Source: Alphaproteobacteria bacterium
GTDB taxonomy: Bacteria > Pseudomonadota > Alphaproteobacteria > Thalassobaculales > Thalassobaculaceae
DNA: 64,000 nt
Direction of reading: 5' to 3'
NCBI GenBank assembly: GCA_024742605.1
Contig: JANSYC010000014.1
Location: 1-64,000, forward strand
Shown: positions 21,171-30,008 of the stretch, in pieces
Position numbering within the stretch: position 1 is the stretch's first letter
How the letters are laid out: each line of letters begins with the position of its first letter
Made by a program: the position numbers and the translations under genes
The notes under the pieces: generated by a model
Databases searched by the model: none
What the model was told of the DNA's origin: nothing
Seen by the model: the letters and a program-made list of their open reading frames with translations, nothing else

Positions 21171-22718
21171 GTGGCCGAACTCGTGGGTTTCGAGATTCAG
21201 ATTCAGGTCAGCGGATCTTGGGAGACCGTGGAAAGGTTCACGCCCACCGAACTGTCCGATGCGAAGTCACAGTTCGCCCTGGCGCGCCCAGACCAAAAAG
21301 GGGACGGGATCCGGCTGATCGAGGAACGTGTCGATGACGAAGGCGTGTTCCGCACCCGCACGCTGGGTTTCCGCAAATCCGCCCCAACGGGGCAGCCGAC
21401 GGACAAAGCTCCCAAAGCGGCCCCAGCGCCCCTGACCTCCGCCGCGAGAACCTCCGTCGCAACCCTCCCGAAGCCAAACGCCCGCACCGGCGGATCCGAG
21501 GCGAGGCCCAAGGCCGATCCAAAGCACCGACCGGCGGCAAGCGCTGGAAAGAAAAGCGGCGCCGGTCAGCTCAACATGACGCCGGCGCAGCAGATGAAGG
21601 CGTCGGGCTCCCGCTTTTCGTTCTCGGATCTGATCACCTATCTGTTTTCACCGACCCGTGACGCCACCGGCGCGATCCCAACCCTGCAGGCGGCCGCCAC
21701 CTCGGGCAACATGGTCGGCGGCGCCGTGGCGCAGCTTCCTCCGCCACCAGCGCCCGTCGCCAAACGGGGCGATCTGGACGTCTACGAGGACGAAGCGGAA
21801 CTGGCGAGTGCGGATCTGGTTGCAGCGGATGCGACGGTCCGGCAGTTCCGCAGTTTCGTGGAGACCCTGAACGGGCTGGACTCCCTCGCCGAAGCCCGAG
21901 CCAACCCGAAGTTCGTACATGGGATCAGCCTGTTCACCATCGGCGCCCTGTTCTCGATCGAAGAGCAGATCGACATCTTCTCCAAGCGCGGCAAAGCTGT
22001 GGTGCATGTCTGCCTGGAGCTCTTCGTCGATATGCACGAGACGATCGCCCATTTCGTGGGCTCGCTGGAGAAATACCTTCAGGATCCGGATGCCGCCGGT
22101 TGGATTCGATCCGGTTCGCGCTGTTTCCGGATGTATCGGGACGCCGATTTCAAAGGGCTTGAGCGCGAATTCGGAGAGTCTTTCGGCGTCTACGACAAGA
22201 TCCAGGAAACCCTCGGCGGTCGGGTTAAGGTCGGCATCCTGTTCACCGATATCGTGAACTCGACCGCCATGACCGGCGAGTTGGGCGACGATCTCGCCCA
22301 GCAGGTGATCGACCATCACGACAGCACGGTCGAGGGACTGGCCCGCCGCTTCGGAGGGCGCAAGGTCAAACATCTCGGCGACGGGCTGATGCTCAGCTTC
22401 GGCAGCGCCCACGCCATGGCGGGCTGCGCCGTCGCCGTGGTGGACGCCATGAAGGGACTGCACAGGCACCCGGAAGTGCCGCCTTATCAGATCCGCTGCG
22501 GCGGCCATTTTGGGGAGGCGATCCGCAAGGCCGACGATTTCTTCGGCAGCACGGTACAGCTCGCAGCCCGGGTGTCGGGCTCGGCGGGAAATAACGAGGC
22601 ACGGGTCTGCTCGCTTCTGATCGACGAGAAGAAGCAGGTGTTCGCCCGGTTCGAGGATTGCGGTGCAGCCACTCTCAAAGGGTTTGATCAGCCGATGCTT
22701 CTGGCCAGATACCGCTAG
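21171..22718 (+). CDS. Class III adenylate/guanylate cyclase with an unassigned N-terminal region
   Basis: 515-residue cytoplasmic protein. The C-terminal 155 residues are a class III nucleotidyl cyclase domain: metal-binding Asp in LFTDIVNSTAMTG (about 357) and HLGDGLML (about 403), purine-recognition Lys in KVKHLGDG, and FFGSTVQLAARV (about 457) with Gln where animal cyclases have the transition-state Asn. Gln is seen in many bacterial members, so activity is plausible. The first 60 residues form a compact basic/acidic block, then comes a 120-residue Ala/Pro/Lys-rich linker, then a helical region (about 220-350) that I cannot assign. The start is uncertain: GTG at 21171 follows a GGGGG tract; a GTG at 21147 would add eight residues. 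The stop shares CTAG with the DUF3429 gene. Confidence 0.83.
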   Translation: MAELVGFEIQIQVSGSWETVERFTPTELSDAKSQFALARPDQKGDGIRLIEERVDDEGVFRTRTLGFRKSAPTGQPTDKAPKAAPAPLTSAARTSVATLPKPNARTGGSEARPKADPKHRPAASAGKKSGAGQLNMTPAQQMKASGSRFSFSDLITYLFSPTRDATGAIPTLQAAATSGNMVGGAVAQLPPPPAPVAKRGDLDVYEDEAELASADLVAADATVRQFRSFVETLNGLDSLAEARANPKFVHGISLFTIGALFSIEEQIDIFSKRGKAVVHVCLELFVDMHETIAHFVGSLEKYLQDPDAAGWIRSGSRCFRMYRDADFKGLEREFGESFGVYDKIQETLGGRVKVGILFTDIVNSTAMTGELGDDLAQQVIDHHDSTVEGLARRFGGRKVKHLGDGLMLSFGSAHAMAGCAVAVVDAMKGLHRHPEVPPYQIRCGGHFGEAIRKADDFFGSTVQLAARVSGSAGNNEARVCSLLIDEKKQVFARFEDCGAATLKGFDQPMLLARYR

Positions 22719-23182
22719 ACGACAAGCCGCACCAAACTCGCCGCCAAGCTCGCGATCACCAGCAGCGTCAAAATCTTCCGCAGGGCCAGATACCAGCGCG
22801 GAAACCAGCCCTGATCGCGGGCGCGCAGGTCCATGAAATAGGCCGCCGTCACGCCCACGACTAAGGTCAGGACGGCAGGCAGCGGATTCATCAGCGCCGC
22901 CAACCATGCCAGAAGCGCGGGCATGACCGACCAGCCGAGCCGAAACCAGATCTGCTCGGCCTCCTCGCGTGCCGCCAGAACGCTGCCCCAGTGGACCGCG
23001 CCAAGAAAGGACAGGATCACGACCCCGTAAAACAACTGGGCCTCGAACGCCTTCCACGCCCAGAACGGTGCGCTGTCGAACAGGGCCCAGAAAACCGCCG
23101 CACATCCCGCAAACGGAATGACGCCGCCCAACCCGAGAACACGCGCCGGAAACGGGACATCTGCAAGGGTGGCGTTGGTCAT
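22715..23182 (-). CDS. DUF3429 inner-membrane protein
   Basis: 155-residue protein with four or five predicted transmembrane helices. The LGLGGVIPFAG start, the GAVHWG motif and the pattern of helices fit the DUF3429 family, which has no known function. It is convergent with the class III cyclase gene, sharing CTAG as stop, and divergent from the HSD10-like SDR gene across 92 nt. Confidence 0.75.
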   Translation of the reverse strand: MTNATLADVPFPARVLGLGGVIPFAGCAAVFWALFDSAPFWAWKAFEAQLFYGVVILSFLGAVHWGSVLAAREEAEQIWFRLGWSVMPALLAWLAALMNPLPAVLTLVVGVTAAYFMDLRARDQGWFPRWYLALRKILTLLVIASLAASLVRLVV

Positions 23183-23274
23183 GGTCTGGGCGGACTCCGC
23201 TTGTCACTTGTCTCGCGTCTGAAACACCGATTTGGTATGCAGGAGAAGACTTGTCCAGAAAAGGGGTACGGTAA

Positions 23275-24048
23275 ATGGCCGATCGGATGAACCTCGAAGG
23301 CGCCGCCGCACTGGTCACTGGAGGTGGCGGAGGACTGGGGGCCGCGACCGCACGGGCCCTGGCCGCCCGCGGGGCGAAGGTCGCCGTGCTGGACGTGAAC
23401 GAGGAACAGGCCAACGCGGTGGCGACCGAGATCGATGGCCTGGCCCTGTTCTGCGACGTAACGAGCTCGGAGTCCGCGACCGGCGCTCTGGCCCATGCGC
23501 GCGAAGCACACGGCCCGGCGAGCGTACTGGTCAACTGCGCCGGCGTGGCCCCCGCCATGCGGATTCTGGGGCGCGACGGCCCGATGGATCTCGAAGACTT
23601 CCGACAGGTGATCAACATCAACCTGATAGGAACCTTCAATCTGACCCGACTGGCAGCAGCCGACATGGCGGGCTTGGAGCCTGACGACGAGGGCCAGCGA
23701 GGGGTGGTCATCTCCACCGCAAGCGTCGCCGCCTTCGAAGGCCAGATCGGTCAGGCCGCCTATGCCGCCTCCAAAGGCGGGGTGCACGCCCTGACCATCG
23801 TGGCGGCCCGGGAATTCGCCAGATCCGGCATCCGGGTCTGCACGATCGCGCCGGGCCTGTTCGGCACGCCGATGCTCTTGGGCATGCCCCAGGAGGTCCA
23901 GGACAGCCTGGCCGCCCAGGTCCCGTTTCCGTCCCGTTTCGGCGCGCCCGAGGAATTTGCCCGATTGGCCCTGTCGATCTGCGACAACCCGATGCTGAAC
24001 GGCGAGACCATCCGACTGGACGGCGCGATCCGTATGGGACCACGCTAA
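23275..24048 (+). CDS. SDR oxidoreductase, HSD10 / type II 3-hydroxyacyl-CoA dehydrogenase-like
   Basis: 257-residue classical SDR. The cofactor loop TGGGGGLGAA, the Asp of VLDVNEEQ (NAD preference), VNCAGVAPA and the catalytic Ser/Tyr/Lys (STASVAAFEGQIG then YAASKGG) are intact. The GQIGQAAYAASK and CTIAPGLFGTPML blocks are typical of the HSD10 branch, which oxidises short 3-hydroxyacyl-CoAs in isoleucine and branched fatty acid breakdown. The final GETIRLDGAIRMGPR is also typical. No acyl-CoA dehydrogenase or thiolase lies beside it, so it appears to work as a single gene. The convergent thioesterase gene ends 13 nt away. Confidence 0.85.
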   Translation: MADRMNLEGAAALVTGGGGGLGAATARALAARGAKVAVLDVNEEQANAVATEIDGLALFCDVTSSESATGALAHAREAHGPASVLVNCAGVAPAMRILGRDGPMDLEDFRQVININLIGTFNLTRLAAADMAGLEPDDEGQRGVVISTASVAAFEGQIGQAAYAASKGGVHALTIVAAREFARSGIRVCTIAPGLFGTPMLLGMPQEVQDSLAAQVPFPSRFGAPEEFARLALSICDNPMLNGETIRLDGAIRMGPR

Positions 24049-24061
24049 GCCGCGCTGGCCG

Positions 24062-24544
24062 TTACAGGATCATGCATGTTGTCGAGGCATGGGCGTAGAT
24101 CTTGCCGGCAGCATCCGTCAGCTTGCCCTCGGCGGTCGCGGAACGTCGTCCCCGATGAATCATCGTACCCACGGCACGCACCGGACCGGTGTCCCGGGTG
24201 ATACCGCGCGTGATGTTCACTTTGTACTCCAGCGTGGTGTAGCCGGTACCCTGAGGCAGCGTCGAATGCACCGCACAGCCCATGCAGCTGTCGAGAATGA
24301 TGCCGTACCAGCCGCCATGCAGCGTACCGGCCGGATTGATCATGAAGTCGTTCCAGCCGCCTTCGAAGACGGCGCGCCCCTCCTCGACCTCCACCAGCCT
24401 GAATCCGACCGTGGCACCCACACCAGGCTGCGGCAGCGCACCGGAGGCGATCCGCTGCAGCAGGTCCAGACCGCCCAGATCCCGGGTGGCGGCGGCCAGC
24501 TCTTCGGGGTCCTGCCACACGTAGCTTCGGGTGCGTTCGGTCAT
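24062..24544 (-). CDS. Hotdog-fold thioesterase (PaaI-like)
   Basis: 160-residue hotdog-fold protein of the PaaI/YbdB group, which hydrolyses acyl- or aryl-CoA thioesters. The core motif NPAGTLHGGWYGIILDSC carries the His-Gly-Gly and the catalytic acidic residue of the family, followed by TLEYKVNITRGI on the central strand. The ATG at 24544 has AGAGG about 9 nt upstream; longer in-frame reading would add 41 residues of unlikely composition. It is divergent from the MetF-like gene and convergent with the HSD10-like SDR. Confidence 0.83.
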   Translation of the reverse strand: MTERTRSYVWQDPEELAAATRDLGGLDLLQRIASGALPQPGVGATVGFRLVEVEEGRAVFEGGWNDFMINPAGTLHGGWYGIILDSCMGCAVHSTLPQGTGYTTLEYKVNITRGITRDTGPVRAVGTMIHRGRRSATAEGKLTDAAGKIYAHASTTCMIL

Positions 24545-24690
24545 CGTGGAGCCTCTTCGCTTCGGTCCAATTGAAAGAAATCCGACCCAGGACTGCCATG
24601 TGTCGCTTTTAGGCGCGAACGAGGCGTCGCGTGACAATCGAAATCCAGGGAAAAGCCTCAGATGCATAGACTGTTCAGTGGGAGGGTCTT

Positions 24691-25641
24691 ATGGCATTTC
24701 GGAATTCGCCCGCCAATACCGCATCCGCGTCGATCTCCGATGTCGTGGCCCTTATGGACGGGTTCTCGGTCGAGACCACACCCACCTCCGCGTCCAAGGT
24801 CGCGAGTTTCGCGGACCATCTGGCCCAGGGCACCACGGTCAACGTGACCTTTCTGCCGGGCAATGACCCGGCGGACACGATCGCGGTTGCAGCACGACTC
24901 CGCAACGAGGGATTCGAGCCGGTACCCCATGTCGCCGCTCGCTCCGTTACAGACCGGGCCATGCTGGACCGTTTTCTCGGTCGCCTTAAGGATGAGGCGG
25001 GCGTCACCCAGGCGCTTGTGATCGCCGGCGGTCTCGACCAGCCGACTGGCGCGTTCGCATCCTCGATGGAGTTGATGGAGACCGGTCTGTTCCAGCAGCA
25101 TGGCATCATGAAGCTGGGAGTCGCAGGTCATCCCGAGGGCACCCCGGACATCCCGGAGCAGGCGCTGAAGGAGGCGCTGCTCTGGAAGAACCGGTTCGCC
25201 CAGGAGACCGGGACCGAGGTCTATATCGAGACCCAGTTCTGCTTCGACGCGGATGCGATCATCGCATGGGACAGGAGGATCCGGGGCTGGGGCAACACCT
25301 TGCCGATCCACCTGGGGGTTCCGGGCTTGGCCAGTCTCAAAACCCTCCTGAAATTCGCGCAAATGTCCGGAATCGGGCCGTCCATCCGGGTGCTGACCCG
25401 CCAGGCGCGCAATATCGCAAAACTGATGCTGGTACAGGCCCCCGACCGGCTGATCCTTGAGCTGGCCGCCTATCAGGCCACGGATCCCGCTTGCGGGATC
25501 GAGAAACTGCACTTCTACCCATTCGGCGGTCTCGCCAAATCGGCGGAATGGGCCAACATGCTGGCCGCCGGTGCCTTCGAGATCGATGCGCCCCGGTTCG
25601 AGATCAAGCCGGCTGCCGCCCAGATCCGCGCTGTTTCCTGA
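24691..25641 (+). CDS. Methylenetetrahydrofolate reductase-like protein (MetF family)
   Basis: 316-residue protein with the MetF TIM-barrel pattern: SVETTPTSASK near the N-terminus, NVTFLPGNDPADT, PHVAARSV where MetF has the conserved HxxxR segment, QALVIAGG, and GVAGHPEGTPDIP (the family's HPE block). It would interconvert 5,10-methylene- and 5-methyl-THF using FAD. Because it opens an operon with a methyl-THF:corrinoid methyltransferase and a corrinoid activase, it probably runs in the oxidative direction, taking methyl groups from a demethylation pathway, rather than serving methionine synthesis. GGGAGG precedes the start. Confidence 0.85.
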   Translation: MAFRNSPANTASASISDVVALMDGFSVETTPTSASKVASFADHLAQGTTVNVTFLPGNDPADTIAVAARLRNEGFEPVPHVAARSVTDRAMLDRFLGRLKDEAGVTQALVIAGGLDQPTGAFASSMELMETGLFQQHGIMKLGVAGHPEGTPDIPEQALKEALLWKNRFAQETGTEVYIETQFCFDADAIIAWDRRIRGWGNTLPIHLGVPGLASLKTLLKFAQMSGIGPSIRVLTRQARNIAKLMLVQAPDRLILELAAYQATDPACGIEKLHFYPFGGLAKSAEWANMLAAGAFEIDAPRFEIKPAAAQIRAVS

Positions 25642-25677
25642 ACGCGCGTTCCTCATTTCACGTCCGGAGCCCAATTC

Positions 25678-26586
25678 ATGGTCGACACGATCCTCAGTTC
25701 CGCCACCCGGGAGGTCGTGATCGGCTTCGACCGTCCGTTCTGCGTGATCGGCGAGCGGATCAACCCGACCGGCCGCAAGCTTTTGGCGGCAGAGATGGCT
25801 CAGGGCGATTACAGCCGGGTCGAGAGCGATGCCCGCGCCCAGGTCGAAGCCGGGGCCAATATGCTGGATGTGAATGCCGGCATTCCGATGACCGACGAGC
25901 CCCGCATCCTGGCGGAATCCATCCAACTGGTTCAGTCCATCACCGACCTGCCCCTGTCGATCGACAGCTCGATCGTCGAGGCGCTGGAGGCAGGGCTATC
26001 GGTCTACAAAGGCAAGGCCCTGGTGAATTCGGTCACCGGCGAGGAGGAGCGTCTCGAGGTCGTCCTGCCACTGATCAAGAAATACGGGGCGGCCGTGGTC
26101 GCGATTTCAAACGACGAAACCGGGATTTCCGAAGATCCGGACGTCCGCTATGAGGTGGCCAAGAAGATCGTCGAGCGGGCGGCCGATTTCGGGATCGACC
26201 GGGCCGACGTGGTGGTCGACCCCCTGGTGATGCCGGTGGGCGCCCTGAATATGGCCGGCACGTCTGCGATGAAGCTGATTTCCCGGTTGCGGAACGAACT
26301 CGGTGTGAACACCACCTGCGGGGCGTCCAACATCTCCTTCGGTCTGCCGAACCGGCACGCGCTCAATGCCGCGTTCCTGACCATGGCGGTCGGCGCCGGC
26401 ATGACGTCCGCGATCATGAACCCGCTGCATTCCGAGGAGATGGCCGGCATCCTGGGCGCAAACGTGATGATGGGACACGATCCGGAATGTCGGCAATGGA
26501 TCAAGCGGTTCCGCGAACCGGCCGCCGAGGGTCAGGAGGCCGCCGGCGCGCGCGGCGGTCGCGAACGGCGACGCCGGCGCGCCTAG
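25678..26586 (+). CDS. Methyltetrahydrofolate:corrinoid methyltransferase
   Basis: 302-residue pterin-binding TIM barrel of the MtgA/AcsE/MetH-middle-domain type, which moves a methyl group between a corrinoid protein and THF. Visible blocks are GERINPTGRK near residue 25, the MLDVNAGIPMTDEP strand, SIDSSIVEALEAGL, NSVTGEEER and VVDPLVMPVGAL. There is no corrinoid-binding domain, so a separate corrinoid protein is needed and none is in this window. The last 15 residues are an arginine-rich tail (RGGRERRRRRA) beyond the barrel. It starts 36 nt after the MetF-like gene and ends 38 nt before the activase gene, so all three are probably one operon. Confidence 0.88.
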   Translation: MVDTILSSATREVVIGFDRPFCVIGERINPTGRKLLAAEMAQGDYSRVESDARAQVEAGANMLDVNAGIPMTDEPRILAESIQLVQSITDLPLSIDSSIVEALEAGLSVYKGKALVNSVTGEEERLEVVLPLIKKYGAAVVAISNDETGISEDPDVRYEVAKKIVERAADFGIDRADVVVDPLVMPVGALNMAGTSAMKLISRLRNELGVNTTCGASNISFGLPNRHALNAAFLTMAVGAGMTSAIMNPLHSEEMAGILGANVMMGHDPECRQWIKRFREPAAEGQEAAGARGGRERRRRRA

Positions 26587-26624
26587 GGCCCGGCCTCAAC
26601 CACAAGGGAGGCGTTCCGATCTCG

Positions 26625-28727
26625 ATGAACGAACAGCAGGTACCGGGTTTCCCCATGATCGGCCTGGACTCGACCGAAGGTGCCGGAGTTTCGTCGATCG
26701 GCGAAGCCTTTGTCGTGTTCACGCCGTCCGGCCGTCGAGGCCGCTTCCCGATCGGAACGCCGGTGCTCGAAGCCGCCCGCAAGTTGGGCGTCGATATCGA
26801 TTCGGTCTGTGGCGGTCGGGGCATCTGCGGACGCTGTCAGGTCGAGCCCAGCCTGGGAGAGTTCTCGAAATTTCAGGTCGACAGCCGGGGCGATCATCTG
26901 AGCGATCCTGGGCGGGCGGAACTGCGCTATGCCGAAAAGCGGGGATTGGCACAGGGTCGGCGGCTGAGTTGTTCCACCAAGCTTCTGGGCGACGCGGTCA
27001 TTGATGTCCCGGAGACCAGTCAGGTCCACCGCCAGATCGTCCGAAAACGGGCCGAGGCCCGGAACATCGAGATCAAGCCGATCGACAAATTGCATTATGT
27101 CGAGGTGACAGAGCCGGACATGCACGATCCGTCCGGCGATTTCCGTAGGCTGTGTGAGGCGCTGCGGGCGCAGTGGCCGGACTGGAACATCGCCGACGAT
27201 GTGGCCTGCGATCTGCCGGTGCTGCAGGTCCTGCAGAAGGCGCTCCGCACGGGCGATTGGAAGGTCACGGTCTGTGTCCGGGAAGGCAACCGGGTGATCG
27301 GCGTCTGGCCCGGATTCCGGGACACGATCTACGGGCTGGCGGTCGATGTCGGCTCGACCACCATGTCGGCCCATCTGTGCGAGCTGCATACCGGGGAGGT
27401 GGTGGCCTCCGCCGGGGTGATGAACCCGCAGATCCGCTTCGGCGAGGATCTGATGAGCCGGGTCTCCTACATCATGATGAACCCGGGCGGCGATGTTGAA
27501 CTGACCCGCGTGGTGCGGCAGGCGATCAATCATCTGGCGGCCCAGGTCGCCGAAGAAGCCGGCGTAGCGGTCGACGAGGTCATCGACTTGGTGTTCGTCG
27601 GCAACCCCATCATGCATCACCTTCTGCTGGGCATCGATCCGGTTGAGCTCGGGGGGGCCCCGTTCGCCCTGGCGGTCGACACAGCGGTTAACATCCACGC
27701 CATCGAGCTCGATCTGACCCTGAACCCGAACGCGCGGGTCTACGGCCTGCCCTGTATCGCCGGTCATGTCGGTGCCGACACCGCCGCCGTGATCCTGTCC
27801 GAGGCCCCGCACCTCCAGGACGAGCTCACCCTGATCGTCGACGTCGGCACGAATGCCGAGATCGTCCTGGGCAACAAGACCCGGCTGCTGGCGGCCAGTT
27901 CGCCCACTGGGCCCGCCTTCGAAGGCGCGCAGATTTCCAGCGGACAACGCGCGGCACCGGGTGCCATCGAGCGGGTCCGGATCGATCCCGATAGCCTCAC
28001 CCCATGCTTCAAAGTGATCGGCAGCGATCTCTGGTCGAATGAAGACGGCTTCGAGGCCGAGGTGGTCCGCACCGGCGTCACCGGCATTTGCGGCTCCGGC
28101 ATCATCGAGGTGCTGGGCGAAATGTATCTGGCGGGAATTCTGAAGGCGGACGGCACGATTGACGGGACTGCCGCCGCATCAGGCAAGGCAGAAGCCTGGC
28201 GCATCAAGCCCGACGGCCGTACCTTCGCCTTCGAGCTGACCCCGGACGTCTCCGTGATTCAAACCGATATTCGCGCGATCCAGCTCGCCAAAGCGGCTCT
28301 GTACGCCGGGTGCCGATTGCTGATGGACAAGTTCGGGGTCGACAGTGTCGACCGCATCCTGCTGGCGGGCGCGTTCGGCAGTCATATCGATGTGAAATAC
28401 GCCATGTTGCTGGGCATGATTCCGGATTGCCGTCTGGACAAGGTCTGGTCGGTCGGCAATGCCGCCGGCACCGGCGCGCGCATGGCGCTGTTGAACCGGG
28501 ACGACCGGTCCGAGATCGAGCGGGTCGTCCGTCGCGTGGAGAAGGTCGAGACGGCTGTGGAACCACGGTTCCAGGAGCATTTCGTCGAAGCTATGGCGAT
28601 CCCACATGCAACCGATCCGTATCCCAACCTTTCGGCCGCAGTCGACCTACCGGCGCGCCCAAGCCCTGAAGATCTGGCGGGTGGGGGATCCGGCGAGGGC
28701 CGTCGGCGCCGGCGTAGAGAGCGCTGA
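26625..28727 (+). CDS. Corrinoid-protein reductive activase (2Fe-2S ferredoxin plus ASKHA, RACo/RamA-like)
   Basis: 700-residue protein. An N-terminal plant-type ferredoxin domain carries the cysteines CGGRGICGRC (about 61-70) and LSC (about 115) for a 2Fe-2S cluster. A linker region precedes an actin-like ATPase (ASKHA, DUF4445) domain from about residue 235 (VDVGSTTMSAHL, FVGNPIMHH, IVDVGTNAEIVLGN, GICGSGIIEV). Such proteins use ATP to reduce inactive Co(II) corrinoid back to Co(I). This implies a working corrinoid methyltransferase system in the cell. The C-terminus ends in GEGRRRRRRER, echoing the tail of the preceding protein. The ATG at 26625 is chosen; GGGAGG is 14 nt upstream, a rather long spacing. 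Confidence 0.88.
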   Translation: MNEQQVPGFPMIGLDSTEGAGVSSIGEAFVVFTPSGRRGRFPIGTPVLEAARKLGVDIDSVCGGRGICGRCQVEPSLGEFSKFQVDSRGDHLSDPGRAELRYAEKRGLAQGRRLSCSTKLLGDAVIDVPETSQVHRQIVRKRAEARNIEIKPIDKLHYVEVTEPDMHDPSGDFRRLCEALRAQWPDWNIADDVACDLPVLQVLQKALRTGDWKVTVCVREGNRVIGVWPGFRDTIYGLAVDVGSTTMSAHLCELHTGEVVASAGVMNPQIRFGEDLMSRVSYIMMNPGGDVELTRVVRQAINHLAAQVAEEAGVAVDEVIDLVFVGNPIMHHLLLGIDPVELGGAPFALAVDTAVNIHAIELDLTLNPNARVYGLPCIAGHVGADTAAVILSEAPHLQDELTLIVDVGTNAEIVLGNKTRLLAASSPTGPAFEGAQISSGQRAAPGAIERVRIDPDSLTPCFKVIGSDLWSNEDGFEAEVVRTGVTGICGSGIIEVLGEMYLAGILKADGTIDGTAAASGKAEAWRIKPDGRTFAFELTPDVSVIQTDIRAIQLAKAALYAGCRLLMDKFGVDSVDRILLAGAFGSHIDVKYAMLLGMIPDCRLDKVWSVGNAAGTGARMALLNRDDRSEIERVVRRVEKVETAVEPRFQEHFVEAMAIPHATDPYPNLSAAVDLPARPSPEDLAGGGSGEGRRRRRRER

Positions 28728-28879
28728 TCGTCGACTGCCGATCATCACTGCCTCGGCGGCCATCGAAGCACCTCAAAACCAAATCCAATGCACGACAAGC
28801 CTTAAGTTTAACTTTGTGTGATGCTTTCTGGTGCAGAAACGCAGTATATTGAATTTTAAATGTTTTCGAGGGAGTTGTC

Positions 28880-29890
28880 GTGGCGGGACGGTCATCACTA
28901 GGAGCGGGCAAGGATCGCCTTGCAGGCCTGCGGGCGGCCGCACGTGGGGATGAGGTCGAGACTAAGCCGATCGACGCCGCGATCGACCCGAGTGAACAGC
29001 GCAATCGTAACGAGGTTATCGTCTCCGCGATCGAACGGGCGGTGGCCGAGATCGACGACCGTTTGGGCCGGTTCTTCCGGTCAGCCATTGCTAAGGTGCG
29101 GCCCGACGAGGACCTTTTGAGCCTGGGATCGCATGGGCGGTCGGATTTCGGCCGTTGGTATACCGAGCGCAAGGACCGGGCACCTGTCGATCAGCCAGCC
29201 TTCGAGGCTCTTGTCGCTTTGCACGAGGCGCTGCTGAACCATATCGCCCTTTTGGCCGAACGCTCCTGGAAGGCCCCTAAAGTTCCTGTCGAGGAATACG
29301 ACGCGCTGCAGGACAAAGTCCGCGCTTTTCATGAGCATGCTGCCCGGCTCATCCGGGCGTTTCGGGCGGCGATCAGCGATATCGATCCTCTGACCGGCGC
29401 GCAGACCCGGCACGTCATGCACCGCGAACTGCGCCGGGAGATGCAGCGGGCACGCAGAACCGGCCACCCGGGTTGCCTCTGCTTGGCCGATATCGACAAG
29501 TTCAAATCGATCAACGACACCCACGGTCACAGCGTCGGCGACCGGGTGCTGGCGGCCACCGCCTCGATTCTGATCGACAGCCTGCGACCCTATGACAGCG
29601 TCTACCGGTTCGGCGGCGAGGAGTTCCTGTTGTGCCTGCCGGAAACCGGACCCGAGGAAGCCCGGCGAGTGTTGAACCGGGTCCGCGAGACGATCGCCGG
29701 CACACCGATATCGGTGGACGATGGCGACACCCTTTCGGTGACGGTCTCATTCGGGTTGACCATGATGACCCCGAGACGTCCGGTCCAGGACCTGATCGAA
29801 CGGGCGGACGAGGCGCTCTATGCCGCAAAGCAGGCCGGACGCAACCGGGTCGAGGTCTGGCGCGCCGAGGGAACCGCGACCCCAGGCTGA
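28880..29890 (+). CDS. DgcZ-like diguanylate cyclase with a CZB-like domain lacking zinc ligands
   Basis: 336-residue soluble protein. The N-terminal half (about 45-165) aligns by pattern with the CZB domain of E. coli DgcZ (FGRWY and the helical block around LHEALLNHIALLAERSW), but the positions where I recall the zinc Cys and His ligands are Ser, Ile and Leu. The C-terminal GGDEF domain (about 170-330) has GGEEF near residue 250 and an RxxD site (RPYD) five residues before it, so synthesis of c-di-GMP with product inhibition is expected. The GTG at 28880 has GAGGGAG about 6 nt upstream. The upstream intergenic region is AT-rich and contains AAGTTTAACTT, a perfect odd palindrome. Confidence 0.85.
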   Translation: MAGRSSLGAGKDRLAGLRAAARGDEVETKPIDAAIDPSEQRNRNEVIVSAIERAVAEIDDRLGRFFRSAIAKVRPDEDLLSLGSHGRSDFGRWYTERKDRAPVDQPAFEALVALHEALLNHIALLAERSWKAPKVPVEEYDALQDKVRAFHEHAARLIRAFRAAISDIDPLTGAQTRHVMHRELRREMQRARRTGHPGCLCLADIDKFKSINDTHGHSVGDRVLAATASILIDSLRPYDSVYRFGGEEFLLCLPETGPEEARRVLNRVRETIAGTPISVDDGDTLSVTVSFGLTMMTPRRPVQDLIERADEALYAAKQAGRNRVEVWRAEGTATPG

Positions 29891-30008
29891 GCGTGCAGGC
29901 GGGATCGACGCGCGCGCCGTGACTGTTCAGCGCGCCTGAATCGAGTGTCGACGGCCTGCCCGCTACTGTATTATCCGAACAGCAAGGCAGTCATTATAAG
30001 GATCGGGC

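Noticed and set aside
24545-24690. SAM-II or SAH riboswitch ahead of the MetF-like gene
   Set aside because: GAGGC/GCCTC can pair over a long loop, but no consensus core nucleotides of these riboswitches were found.
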